DNA of 64,000 nucleotides, taken from contig JAWQEG010000415.1 of assembly GCA_033782935.1 (NCBI GenBank), forward strand, positions 1,012,001-1,076,000. Direction: 5' to 3'. This DNA is from Petrolisthes cinctipes. Its lineage: Eukaryota > Arthropoda > Malacostraca > Decapoda > Porcellanidae. The notes beneath the pieces were generated by a model, which had not been told where the DNA came from, did not search any database, and worked only from the letters and a program-made list of their open reading frames with translations. Below, one piece after another: positions 22,508 through 33,342 of this stretch. The position numbers and the translations under genes were made by a program. How positions within the stretch are numbered: position 1 is the first letter of the stretch; each line of letters begins with the position of its first letter.

Positions 22508-23393
22508 GGGCTCATCGTCAGTCGTCGGTGAGACAGTACGAATCGTGCTGGAAAAGATTCCAGGACTTTTTGCGAAGACACCCCTCCATGGTCATCTCGG
22601 AGGACACGGTCCTGGAATTCCTCACGTGGCTCGCCGATTCCACCAACAGGGCCCCGGCGACGGTGCTTGCGCATCACGCAGCCCTGTCTGATCCCCTCCT
22701 CCTAGGTTTTAATATTAAGGTCTCAGAGAGACCTCTCTCTCTCCTGAGGATGGGGATTCGGGCTGGGACCGCACCTCACCGGGCCCAGACTCCTCCCTGG
22801 TCCCTTCACCGCGTCCTTATGTACCTGACCTTCGAGGAGGTCCCTCTGGAGGTTTGTCACCTCCTCCAGAAAGCTCTCTTCCTGCTCGCCTTAGCTACAG
22901 GGTACAGGGCCTCTCAGTTGGCAGCCCTTACCCGTCACCCAGCTTTTTCTTCCGTAAGCCCTAACCTTACTTCTTTAACTATCTTCCCCTCTCCTGCTTT
23001 CCTAGCTAAGAATGAGCAGGCTGATGACAGGATTGGCCCTCTCGCAGTACCCTCTTTCCTGAGGGATGGAAGTTTCCACCCCCTCTGTCCAGTCCACGCC
23101 TTCACCGCATACGTGGAGGCGACGAGAGAGGCTGCCCCGGACCACCTCTTCTACAACTCTAGGTCCGGTAACCCTCTCTTCCCTAGGTCAATCGCTCGCC
23201 TTCTCTGACGAGAGATAGAGAATGGGGATCTCGGACACGCCCCGAGGGCTCACAGCATTAGTCCTCAGGACTCACTCGGTGGAGAGGGTGCGGGATCTAT
23301 GGGGGCTGGACATCCACTTCCTCCTTCAGGACGAGGTATCTGTTCCACTCGCTCTCCCCTACCCCCTGTGTGGCTATGGGAACCCCACCCTCA
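22430..23393 (+). pseudogene. Tyrosine recombinase of the DIRS-like element, frameshifted
   Basis: From about 22,430 a frame different from pol reads a core-binding domain (RQSSVRQYESCWKRFQDFL), then the catalytic domain with the first Arg in LALATGYRASQLAALTR and the HPLCPVHAFTAY segment. The frame stops at TGA 23,206-23,208 after SIARLL. The rest of the catalytic domain is still readable but split over other frames: an AHS box, LRTHSVERVRDL, and a WTSTSSFRTRYL box with the nucleophile Tyr. At least two small indels therefore inactivate it. The enzyme would insert the circular DNA copy into the genome. Confidence 0.85.
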
Positions 23394-23551
23394 GGGTCCC
23401 CGTGGGAGACACATGAGGGGGAGGGGCCGCCCGAAGGGAAAAGGTCGGGCGACTTAATTCCCGTCACTAGTCATCCCATACGTCACCTCCATCCTGTACA
23501 GTTTCTCACTCATCCCCATGTCATTCATGTTGTACATATGGTGCTGGCGAA

Positions 23552-23625
23552 AATAAATTACATTGTTATGGAATTCTTGAGTATTTATTCTCCGAATACT
23601 AGGATGAGTGACTGGATATAATAAA
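23552..23625 (+). promoter_or_regulatory. Candidate polyadenylation signals (DIRS-like)
   Basis: AATAAA at 23,552-23,557 and again at 23,620-23,625, downstream of the recombinase. The 380 bases after them, up to the internal complementary region, hold no gene; a G run lies at about 23,727-23,738. Confidence 0.4.
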
Positions 23626-24014
23626 CACATGATTACAACATCCTTGTGTCCTCCTTCATCCTCTCGGGATCACATGACCTGAGCCCGGGCCATAGCCCGA
23701 GCTCAGAGGACTTTAACAAAAAGGTGGGGGGGGGGGGCCTCTCCTGTACCCGACCCCTCGAGTCTGACTATAAAGACTTTAGACTGGTAACACTTTCTGG
23801 TTTATAACAGAATAGTCTACGGTATATAATGATAATATATTATATAAAAGTTAGAACACTTCCACCACAGCTAACACCCTAGCTAGTGTGGAAGCTGGTT
23901 CAGCTTCGGCCTCACCTCATCTCTTTTACTTTTTACGAGTCCCCGCTCTCTCGACAGCTCTTAACTAGGCCCATGATTGCCTCCACCTCACCTCCCACCT
24001 ACCGCATCGCATGC

Positions 24015-24116
24015 ATAGCAATCCAGCTGTGCTGGTTCCACTATACCAATAATAGTGCATTTGTCGCGGCTTTCAGCCGCTTAAATTGTATTTATTGGTT
24101 GTGGAACCAGCACAGC
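24015..24116 (+). repeat. Internal complementary region (ICR)
   Basis: The left half (24,015-24,051) is the reverse complement of the outer edge of the left ITR. The right half (24,052-24,116) is the reverse complement of the outermost 65 bases of the right ITR. So the segment equals the two element ends joined head to head, exactly the DIRS1 arrangement used to rebuild ends from an RNA. Confidence 0.88.
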
Positions 24117-24185
24117 TTTAACTGTCCCACCCACCTCCCGATGCGGCAGGCATTCACTTTCTTTCTCATTTGAGTGGACGAGTGT

Positions 24186-24435
24186 CGGCTGTCCCAGAGC
24201 GGGGTCAGTACCTCTACAGGCCACCACCAGGTGGCTCCACTATCAGTACAGCGCCAAATTTGAATTTTTTAATTTACTTCTGATGATCATCACGGAATAG
24301 ACCCTTCTAGCTCAGATTAGGCCTATACGGGGCCTGGGCTGGAGAAGGGGTGTATTCTATAGCAATCCAGCTGTGCTGGTTCCACAACCAATAAATACAA
24401 TTTAAGCGGCTGAAAGCCGCGACAAATGCACTAAT
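24186..24435 (+). repeat. Right inverted terminal repeat (DIRS-like)
   Basis: Complement of the left ITR (24,186-24,395) plus an extension of about 40 bases absent from the left end. The extension contains the hairpin GCGGCTGAAAGCCGC and ends near GCACTAAT. Confidence 0.88.
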
Positions 24436-25281
24436 ATTCATGCATGCATGTCTGAATTTCGGGAAGTTGGGGAAAGAGGTAGGCCTTTAACTGTATACTG
24501 TGGTTGTAAATTAGCTCGCTTAACAAATACCCTTCCTTTACACCAAGATATACTCTATCAGGATTGATTATCCTTACAACATCATACTTATTTAGTAATA
24601 TAGACATTAATGATATCTCCTTAACCATTTATCAATCCACCTCATTTATATCACCTACCGAAATATTCCTGGACGCAATAACGGTGACATACAGATATTT
24701 AATACTATTGTCAATAAGAGGGGTCACAAACTATTAATGTTCATTATTACAGACTTCAGCTAGAGAAAATTCCTTCTTTCATATAATTTGGTTGCGATAA
24801 TTATCACTATCGTCAACTCTGTTATTCCCTTAAACGCGACGACATGACATTCAAATCGGACGTGTTGGGACATAGCTGTTATTGTAATATGCATGAATAT
24901 TGTAAGCTTGTGTGATTTGAAATCCTGTGGGAGTAGTTTTTCCTTACCTTCTTCCCTCTCACCATCATCTTCACTCTCCTTTATTCACCTAATGTAGGAT
25001 GCAATTCTTTAAACTATTGCTGATTTGACACCATATCAACGGTGTATCCTAATATATTCCGTCGCATTCATACCTCCTGACACTCTCGTCTCCCGTCCCC
25101 GACCATTCGTTCCCCCCACCCCCACAAGCCACACCATGATTTGCTACTTTTTCACCCTCCCACATTTCTCATCTTCTCTCTCACCCACTTCTCCCTCTCT
25201 CCACCTGCACTGTTTCCAGATCCGCTGAGGCCCAAACCAAGTCGCTGGTGGATAGGGTGTTGTCGTTTGATATGTCCGGAG

Positions 25282-25469
25282 CTGTACACTCGCGGTCATA
25301 AATTGTGTCCCGATCCCGTGGCAAGATGAATTGCAAACAACCTAGCTTTGAAGTTTGAACAACGGTGCGTCTCCCTACAACACACAGTTGTATGAATCAT
25401 CAAAGCTAGGCTAGTTGCGATTCATAGTGCCAAGGGATTAGGTCACAATTTCTGACCGAGAGTTTACAG
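25282..25469. repeat. Hairpin MITE-like repeat a
   Basis: Arms 25,282-25,363 and 25,387-25,469 are inverted copies at roughly 75-80%, separated by only 23 bases. Ends read CTGTACACTCG and (complement) CTGTAAACTCTCG. Confidence 0.65.
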
Positions 25470-25961
25470 TATCTTACTGTTCCAACTGGGCCTCCCAGTA
25501 TTTAGATATCGTAAATGTGTGTGAGTGTGTACTTGAAAACTGTTCGGATCATTAACTCTCTCCATCTGTAGTGAATGTGACTCTGCCTTAAATTTCATAT
25601 CCATAGATGGCGTTGTGTGAATGTGGGAGAAATGTGGACTGGCTTGAAGTTTCGGGAAACAGCTATACTCGTGCAGACGAGTCAAGAGCTCTCAGGCAGA
25701 GTGGTTGAGGAATGCTAATATGGAAATTTCAATAGATTTATAAGTTTGGATTATAAGTTAGTACTGTATATCTGTTTACAGTCCCTGCCTGACTCTACCT
25801 CAATACAACACTACATCACTCCCAAGGCCCCGAACTCCATCAACCTCTCCCTGACACGCATTAGAATGTGCTTGGTTACATGAGTCAAAACGGGAGGTTC
25901 ACACCTTGTGGGGTCCAGACATTTACAACATTGGAGTGATGAACGTGGAAATAGAGGAGAC

Positions 25962-26235
25962 TGTACAGTCACACTCATAAGTTTCTTTACCCCTCTGGCG
26001 AGAGTGAGGTCGAAGTCATGGTTGGAGAAGGGCCTGGCAAACGAACACTGGGAGTCAGTATCTCATGACTGTGTATCATTTGTTGGATTCAAGTAAGTGA
26101 ACACCTCTAAAGACATGAAGCATTATCCGAGCATTATGAACTGGCTCATTTTATGTTCGTCTAGTCCATATCCAACCACGACTTCGACTTCACTCTCGCC
26201 ATGGGGGTAAAGAAACTTATGCTCGTGACTGTACA
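25962..26235. repeat. MITE-like repeat b with 64-bp inverted ends
   Basis: Left arm 25,962-26,025 pairs with right arm 26,172-26,235 at roughly 85-90%. Both ends start TGTACAGTCAC and share TAAGTTTCTTTACCCC. The interior of about 145 bases has no coding content, so it is a non-autonomous DNA transposon candidate. Confidence 0.75.
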
Positions 26236-27077
26236 ACATTGAGGCTACGGAAAAGGGCTATGCATTATATCAAGTGTCATATATCATACCATAGCACAGG
26301 GACTGGAGTTAATAATCCTTATCATATTTAGTCATTGTCCTTGTTTCATTAAACCATTAATTAACATTACATTTGTGAAATAACTTACGATGATGAAGTT
26401 GTACATCGTTGTCCTGGCCCTGAAGACTGGAATGATGCTGGTTTCAGCAAGGTCCTCGGCTGAGTTGACGGGAACTGACCTAGTTAGTATTCGTACAGTT
26501 AAACACACGTAGTGGTTGCTAATAAAGCAAACCCCAACATCATGAAGACAAAAACGAGTATCAGTGATAACCTTTTTCTAAAGCACCGTATGACAATACA
26601 TCAATTATTTTTAATAATGAAAATAATTTTGGAGGGGAAAAGATATCAGGTACTGCACCAGAGTTTTCATTTATTTTCCATTTGCATAGAAGCTAAAAAA
26701 AACATACTTAACATAACATATGTTACTTTGGTTCTAATCCCTCTACCACTCATATTAAAGTTGAATGAGAGTTTTCAAGAGATGAAGCCTAAAATGCAGC
26801 AGGGTGTAATTCTGGAGAAACAATATTATTTTGCACTGCTTATTATATAATGACAATTCAGTAAGCTTTGAACACTTTGGCCACCTTCACACATATCGAC
26901 TTAGCGCCGTGCCTTTCAGAGAGCACGCCATTGTGTGAAAGGTGTTTGTCATGAGTAAGTCACACGTCCTCACGCCTTAACTATTCCTCTGAATGCATAT
27001 AGCATATGTATCGAAGAGTTCTACTGAAAATCACATTCTCTTGTTTCTACAATTATCAATAAATCCTCGAGTGTAGG

Positions 27078-27088
27078 TATTCCATTAA
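27078..27088. repeat. Target site duplication of copy 1C
   Basis: TATTCCATTAA here recurs at 33,332-33,342, directly after the G run that marks the 5' end of 1C. Confidence 0.88.
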
Positions 27089-27381
27089 TTGATTGATTGA
27101 TTTATTGATGCCATTAGGCATCTGGCAGCGCAACAACAATGGTCATATACCGCCCAACATATAAAGGTCATCTACATCATTAATAAAATATGTACAAAAA
27201 TTAAATAATTTTCACTACCTCAAAAGGGAGAAGCAGCATGAATAAAACCCACGTCTTCCAAAAGATCATATATTAATGAAATAACCTATTTAAGTTAGAT
27301 ATATACAAGAATTGAAATATTAACAAAAGAAACATTAAACTTTAACTACCTAAAAATTAATAGCCATAAATACAATAAAAT

Positions 27382-30300
27382 TCACAATTTGTGGAGAAGG
27401 CCAGCCTCCTCCACATAGGAGAGGGTGTTCCCTCCCACACAACAAGCCTCCTCCCCAAGCACCTGGAAGAGATTGTAAGAACCGTCACCCTTCCGGTACT
27501 CGGAGAGGTGCCTACGACGAAGGTCCCCAAGGCTGGGACACTCGACATTAAGATGCCGTACTGTCAAAAGGACCAGACAATCATCACAGTAGGGAGGGTG
27601 AGCCTTCTCCATTAAAAAGCCATGAGTCAATAATGTGTGGCCAATGCCGAGACGGACAAGAGCCGTCTCCCACCGGCGGGACAGGCCACTGTAGCTCCAC
27701 AATCCAAGGCGCTGGCGGATGTCACGGAGCTTGTTAGCCCCGATGGCGTCCCATCTGTCCTGCCAGCAGGAACGAACGGTAGCATCTATGTAGGGTCGAA
27801 GTTCCACTGCAGGAACAGGATGATGCCTGGCAGGAGGCCGGGAATTGGAGACCACAGCCTTAGCCAGGGCGTCAGCCCGCTCATTCCCATCAACACCCAC
27901 ATGGGCCGGGACCCAACAAAAAGTGACTTTCCGGCCACGACGACCCAGGAGGACAAGCCACTCAAGAATGGTCAACACCAGGGGATGGGTAGAGTTAAAA
28001 TTGCACAAGGCCTGCAAGGCACTACAGGAATCGCTAAAAATAGTAAACGAAGGCTGAGGGAGAGTAAAAATCACTTGGAGGGCATATAAAATGGCCGAGA
28101 GCTCCGCAGTAAAAATGGACATGACAGAAGGGAGCCTGCCTCCACGGCAAAAGTCAGGAAAGACAACTCCAAAGCCAACTCCAGCATCAGACTTTGACCC
28201 ATCAGTGTACACAGGGAGGGATTCCCTGTGAGTGAAGGCATGTTCTAAAAAGAGGGAACGAGCCACTGGAGGAGGAAGAAATTCCTTCTTGTCTGTAAAG
28301 CAGGTGCAGGGGAAAACTTCTGGAAGAAGCCATGGAGCCACCCTGGGGACCCTCACAGGACAAATCTGAAAGTCATCTATGCCCATCTCCTCCATAGCCT
28401 TTCTGACCCGGAAGCCAAAGGGCCATGGTGCACGAGAATGTAAAAGGTAATACTGAGACATGATATCAGATGACACCGCCAAGCAAGGTAGGGTGTCAGG
28501 AAGTCGATGTAATCGATGCCAACAACGAACCATCAAGGACTGGCGACGGAGATCAAGAGGTGGCTCATTAGCGTCCACCAGGAACCCAAGTCAAACGTTT
28601 GTCAAAAAGGAGACCCAAAAAGCGAGTCTCCTCGACACATCGTATCCGATGACCATACATGAATAAGTCCGGATCCGGGTGGATGCCTCGGATGCGGCAG
28701 AAGTGCATAGCAACTGTCTTGGAAGGAGAAAATCGAAACCCATGAGAATCAGTCCAACGTGACACCCTGTCAAGGGCAAGCTGCATGCGCCGCTCCGCCA
28801 CTGACATACGGGAAGCAGCAAACCAGACTGCTAGGCCGTCAACGTACATCGAGTTAGCTATACCGTCTGGAAGGGATGAGGCAATGGCATTAATTGCTAC
28901 TGCAAACAATGTGACACTGAGGACGCTTCCCTGGGGGACGCCCTCCTCCTGTGCAACAGATGCTGAGTGGGTTGTACCAACCCTCACAGAAAAACTGCGA
29001 CCACTGAGAAACTCCTTAAGAAAGCGTGGAAGGCGACCCCGCAGGCCATATAAATGGAGTTGCTGCAGGATGCAATATTGCCATGTAGTGTCATAGGCTT
29101 TCTCTAAATCAAAGAATACACAGACAAGGTGTTGATGTCGTGCAAAAGCCTCACATGCAGCAGCTTCCAACCTGACCAGAGCATCTGTAGTGGAATGGTA
29201 TTTACGAAAGCCAGACTGGGACGGAGACAGAAAATCACCCCGTTCCAAGAAGTATACCAGTCTGACATTCACCATCTTTTCAAATAGTTTACAGAGACAG
29301 GAGGTCAAGGCAATTGGTCGATAATTGAGGGCAACACCAGAGTCCTTGCCCGGTTTGAGAAAAGGAAGGATGGTAGCAACCCTCCACCCAGAAGGGAAGA
29401 CACCCTCCAGCCAGATTCTGTTATATACAGCTAAAAGAAATGAGATCGCTTCCTCACCCAAGTGTCGTAACATTGCATATGGGATGTTGTCTGGCCCAGG
29501 AGAAGTGTCGCCGCAGAGAGAGAGAGCAGAATGCAGGTCTCTCAGGGTGAATATATGGTTATAACTTTCATTCTCGTTCCCTGAGAAATCCAGGACTGTA
29601 CGCTTCTTGGCTCTTAACTCATGCCTGACAGCCAGAGGTCGAGAGTCACGGCTGGAAACCTTTGCAAAAGCCTCCGCCATGGTATTGGCCACTGTCAAAC
29701 CATCCATGATCTTAACTCCATTGACCTTAAGTACAGGTGGAGAACTAGGAGAAAACTTCCCCGCCATCTTACGGACTCTCCTGAACACTTGGGTGAGTGG
29801 AGTTTTAGTATTAATTGAAGACACATAGGCCTTCCAAGATGCACGTCGGGCCTCTTTTAAAACTCGTCTAGCCCGAGCCCTTGCCCGTCGGAAGTCCTCT
29901 AAAAGAGTTGGGTCCCCACGATTGCGACGAAGGCGAGAGAAAGCAGCGCGCTTCTCCCGCACAGCAGTGGTGCAGACTGGTGACCACCAAGGGACAGGAC
30001 GTTTGGGAAAGTAGCCAGAAGTTCTAGGGATAGAGTTGAGAGCAGCAGAGTGGAGCATATCAGTGAAATATGTTACAGCCTCGTCAGAGCTACCGAAATC
30101 GGCTACAGAAGAGACTGAAGAAGTTAGCTCTCTAAAAAACTGCCAGTCAGCCTTCTCTAATTTCCACCTAGGAAGACGAGACTGTGGTTCGTACCTGTTA
30201 CCTTCTAAAAGTATAGGGAAATGGTCACTGCCATATAAGTCAGGCAACACTCTCCAAGTAAAATCCAACAGAGCACTGGGTGAGCAAAGGGAAATGTCAA

Positions 30301-30874
30301 TGGCGGTAAAAGTCCCAGTAGGGCTATTAAAATGTGTCACATCTCCCGTATTTAAAACCCCTAATCCCTCATCCTCAATAAAAGAAGCCAATAAAACACC
30401 CCTGGGATTGACCGAACTGTCACCCCACAGAGGATGACGACCATTAAAATCACCCAATAAAATAAAGGGAGATGGAAGGTCCCGTACAAGATGGTTGAGA
30501 TCACCCCTCTCAACTGTAACACTGGGAGGAAGGTATAGACTGCATACAGTGTGCGGGCGGTCCATAAAAACCTTAACTGCAACAGCCTGGAGCGGAGTGT
30601 CAAGCTCCAGGCTCGTGCATGGAATATCTCGGCGAACTAGGATGGCAGTGCCACCATGATGACCCTGCCCTTCAAATGAATTGGAATAAAATGCTGAGTA
30701 TGCTGGAGGACTGGCAGGAATGTAGTCCCCAAGCATTGTCTCTTGGAGAGAAACACATGCAGGAGAGAAGCTAGAGAGAAGAACGCGCAGTTCCTCCCAA
30801 GAAGCACGCAAGCCACGGCAATTCCACTGAAGGACCTTGAACGGTGTTACTTTAGTACTGATTTTTGGGAAGCC
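27382..30874 (-). pseudogene. ORF2 of 1C, catalytic Asp lost and frame broken
   Basis: The frame from 30,874 covers APE (VLQWNCRGLRASWEE, LLGDFNGRHPLWG, GSDHFPI) and RT down to 28,568 without a stop, including the two positions that are nonsense in 1B. The RT motif reads MYVDGLAVW: the second catalytic Asp is Gly. The deletion at 28,584 then shifts frame; the downstream frame (28,578-27,382) has an intact RNase H (YTDGSKSDAGVGFG, FSDS, WVPAHVGVDGNERADALAK) and Cys-rich tail. As in 1B there is no ATG ahead of the endonuclease motifs. Confidence 0.9.
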
Positions 30875-30898
30875 TCACGGAGGTACTTCCCACTACCA

Positions 30899-32873
30899 CT
30901 ACCATGAGGGTTTACTCAAACAATAAGATTTGTCTAATCCTGGGCCACTAGAAGAAGAGCGAACCCGAGGAGTAGTACTTGGGGCAGTAATTGGGACCCG
31001 TAGACGAGTCCCTGAAGCATCTGATATGTTAGAAGAAGATGAAGGTATATGAGCTGGTATATTCTTTGAAACAATTACATTGGTTCTGTCCTGTACAGCA
31101 GTGGTATCACTGACACAGGCAGATACATCAACATCCATAATACAGGTGGTAGAATCACTCCGCTGCTCAAGCGGAAGAGAAAGTGAATCTTTTGAAGTCA
31201 CAACATCCGTGGCATCCACATTAACTTCACGCCCCTCTGATGATCCCGAAGGAAGCTTGCGAGGAGGAACTTCTGTTGAATCAAGAGATTCATCAGAGCC
31301 ACGAGAACGCTTCTGGTGAAATTGAGAGGAAACTATGGATGAGTCCACAGAGATGGTTGCCTCACAAGGTGGAATATCTATAGAGTCAAGTGCCTCAGAG
31401 GAACCACGAAGGCGTCTCTGTGGCAGTTTAGGTGACTTAAGTTTCCTTTTGGGAGAGCGTGTGGCAGCGTGAACCTCTACCACATGGACACCTTTAGCTA
31501 AAGTCTGAGAATTGTCATCAGTTGAAGGGTCACCAGAATGAGTGTCTGATAAAGTTTCCAAGACAGAGAAACTATTATGTAGAGTAACCTTAGAAACGTT
31601 CTCACTAGAGCAAGAAGCAGCTGCCTCTTGAGAGGGTTGAGAGGGTGCTGCAACCAATTTAGGGCGAAGGGAGGAGGCGTATGTCTTCACACCACCATCC
31701 TTCTGTCGCCTGAAGTTGAGTTGCCGTCTGGCACTACCTATGCTAATGAATTGAGTATTAGCCAAGTGGAGGATATCCTGCTCAAGTAGGTACATCTTAC
31801 ATTGGCGAGAACGAAAAGGGGTGAGAATCTCTGCAGTAAAAGCAGTAACTCTCTGACCAACACTCAGAAGTAAGATGTGAGTCAAGAGCAGAACAATTAC
31901 CACACCGGGAACGGTTGTTGCAGTTCCTTTTCCCATGACCAAACTCATAACAACAGAAACACTGTAGGGGACGCTCAACAAAAGGCTTCACCTCAAATGA
32001 GGTGGGGTTAATGTTAATGCGATCTGGGATATGCGAGCCATAGAAAGTGAGGATGATCATATTTTTACTGCCTTTCATCTTCGTTTCTCGTTGGACACTG
32101 TCTGGGCACATAGCGAGAATGTCCTCTTCAAAGAATTCATACAGGTCCTCATTATATATACGCCCCTTGCTATAATTAAATGTTCGATGTGGTTTAATAG
32201 ATTCAAACATGCTATCAGAAGGACAGGGGAGATTGAGGAGCATCATGGCCTGTGTAAGATCTTTGGCTCTGATTAAAACTCCCTTACCATATTTCTTTAT
32301 GTGGCCCATTGGTAATAATCCAATTTCTTTCTCAAGATACCGGGAAGCATGGATAATGTTACCACGTCCCTCCCTGTAGTAAGCCACAAACCAAAAGGGT
32401 GTAGGAACCCGACGTTCCTTTGGGACATGCTCTGCAGAATCATCAAATATATTAGGGCAGTAATCATTGTCACTGTCAACTACATTGATGGACCGTATCA
32501 TCTGAACTTTACACTGAGTATCCCCCACCGTCAGAGAATCTTTTGACTCAAATGCTGCTTTGGCAGCAGCATTTGTATTGAAAGTAATATAGCACCGATT
32601 AGACCTACAATCACTGTCATATGTGATTCGGATTCGGAGGACTACTCCAAAGCACTTAAAAATGGAGTGGATAGCGCCATAGGTAAAGGATGCGAGTACA
32701 TTCGTTAACATTAACGTGTCCAAATCGTTAACAGGGTTCTTCGACACAAGACCCGACCTGCTAGGTCTACTCTTATTTGCAGCTTTCTGCATCTTACCAC
32801 GACCAGAGAGTGACGTCTCGAGGGCCTGGTCGACCACCGCTCGAGGAAGAGATTGGGGCTTTTCTGTATCCAT
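30899..32873 (-). pseudogene. ORF1 of 1C, one-base insertion
   Basis: Begins at ATG 32,871-32,873 (MDTEKPQSLPRAVVDQ), the best start in the family. The RRM-like block, second conserved block and knuckles CFCCYEFGHGKRNC and CGNCSALDSHLTSEC are intact. In the third knuckle an extra A (CGAAAAGGGG near 31,813 against CGCAAGGGG in 1B) shifts the frame, and the Ser-rich tail continues in the second frame to 30,899. A small deletion shortens the C-terminus relative to 1B, so ORF1 and ORF2 do not overlap here. Confidence 0.88.
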
Positions 32874-33331
32874 ATATCATTGGTTTAGTGTTTTTGGCCC
32901 CAGGAGCCAAGAGCTACTACCTACCGGGCAGATGAGGGGACCGAGCGCTGGTCGCAGTGGGAGGGGTACCTCTTCCCCCACGGGGCCACTCGTTTAAAAA
33001 AGCAGCCCCAATGGCTCGAAAGTTTGCCCACGACGGTGCTGAGACCCCCTTCCCCAACATCTCCCGGCCCAGACACCCAACCATCCAACATAGGACGGCC
33101 CCTAGAGGGCAGTCCCTCCGGAGGGCAGCGCTGTTGGCCCGTACTGGCAGCCTAATGCATGGGAACCATTTAGTCTGGTCTCTCACTGGCGACCTTACTA
33201 TCATGGGAAGCCCTCTCTCCCCGAAATCGGGGAAGAGCAGGGGCCGTAGCCCCCTCTAGTCTAGCTCGCCAGGTCTCAGAGACACACAAGCCCCCCCACC
33301 ACGTCAAGGCGGTTTCCGTTGGGGGGGGGGG
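32874..33331 (-). promoter_or_regulatory. 5' UTR of 1C with antisense ORF
   Basis: About 460 bases, closely matching 1B. The antisense 82-codon ORF is open at 33,011-33,259, with an in-frame upstream extension to 32,957. The leader ends in the C run and abuts the target duplication. Confidence 0.6.
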
Positions 33332-33342
33332 TATTCCATTAA

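Larger units (their letters stand above)
17146..24435 (+). mobile_element. DIRS-like tyrosine-recombinase retrotransposon, complete
   Basis: A 7.3 kb plus-strand element with the three hallmarks of DIRS1-type elements: inverted terminal repeats (17,146-17,352 and 24,186-24,435), an internal complementary region near the right end (24,015-24,116), and gag, RT-RNase H-MT-like and tyrosine recombinase genes. Members copy RNA into circular DNA and insert it by recombinase rather than by DDE integrase, so no target duplication is expected and none is seen. The coding body is far more GC-rich than the flanking DNA. Coding damage is light in gag and pol but includes two frameshifts and a stop in the recombinase. 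Confidence 0.93.
24436..27077. other. Spacer, no gene seen, two hairpin repeats
   Basis: AT-rich DNA. Two inverted-repeat elements (25,282-25,469 and 25,962-26,235) and a small stem (26,892-26,944) are visible. A 112-codon frame at 26,512-26,850 has no recognisable motif and is probably chance. Confidence 0.5.
27089..33331 (-). mobile_element. Family 1 non-LTR retrotransposon 1C, full-length ends
   Basis: A 6.2 kb minus-strand copy bounded by an 11-bp target duplication. It has a TTGA-repeat tail and terminal hairpin at the 3' end and an 11-G run (C run in the RNA sense) at the 5' end (33,321-33,331). An internal deletion of about 250 bases at 28,584 removes ORF2 between RT and RNase H. Its 3' region is almost identical to 1F, so both are young. 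It is inactive: the RT catalytic motif is YVDG, the deletion shifts frame, and ORF1 has a 1-base insertion. Confidence 0.94.

Noticed and set aside
26512..26850. 112-codon frame in the spacer
   Set aside because: AT-rich, no recognisable motif, no neighbouring element structure.
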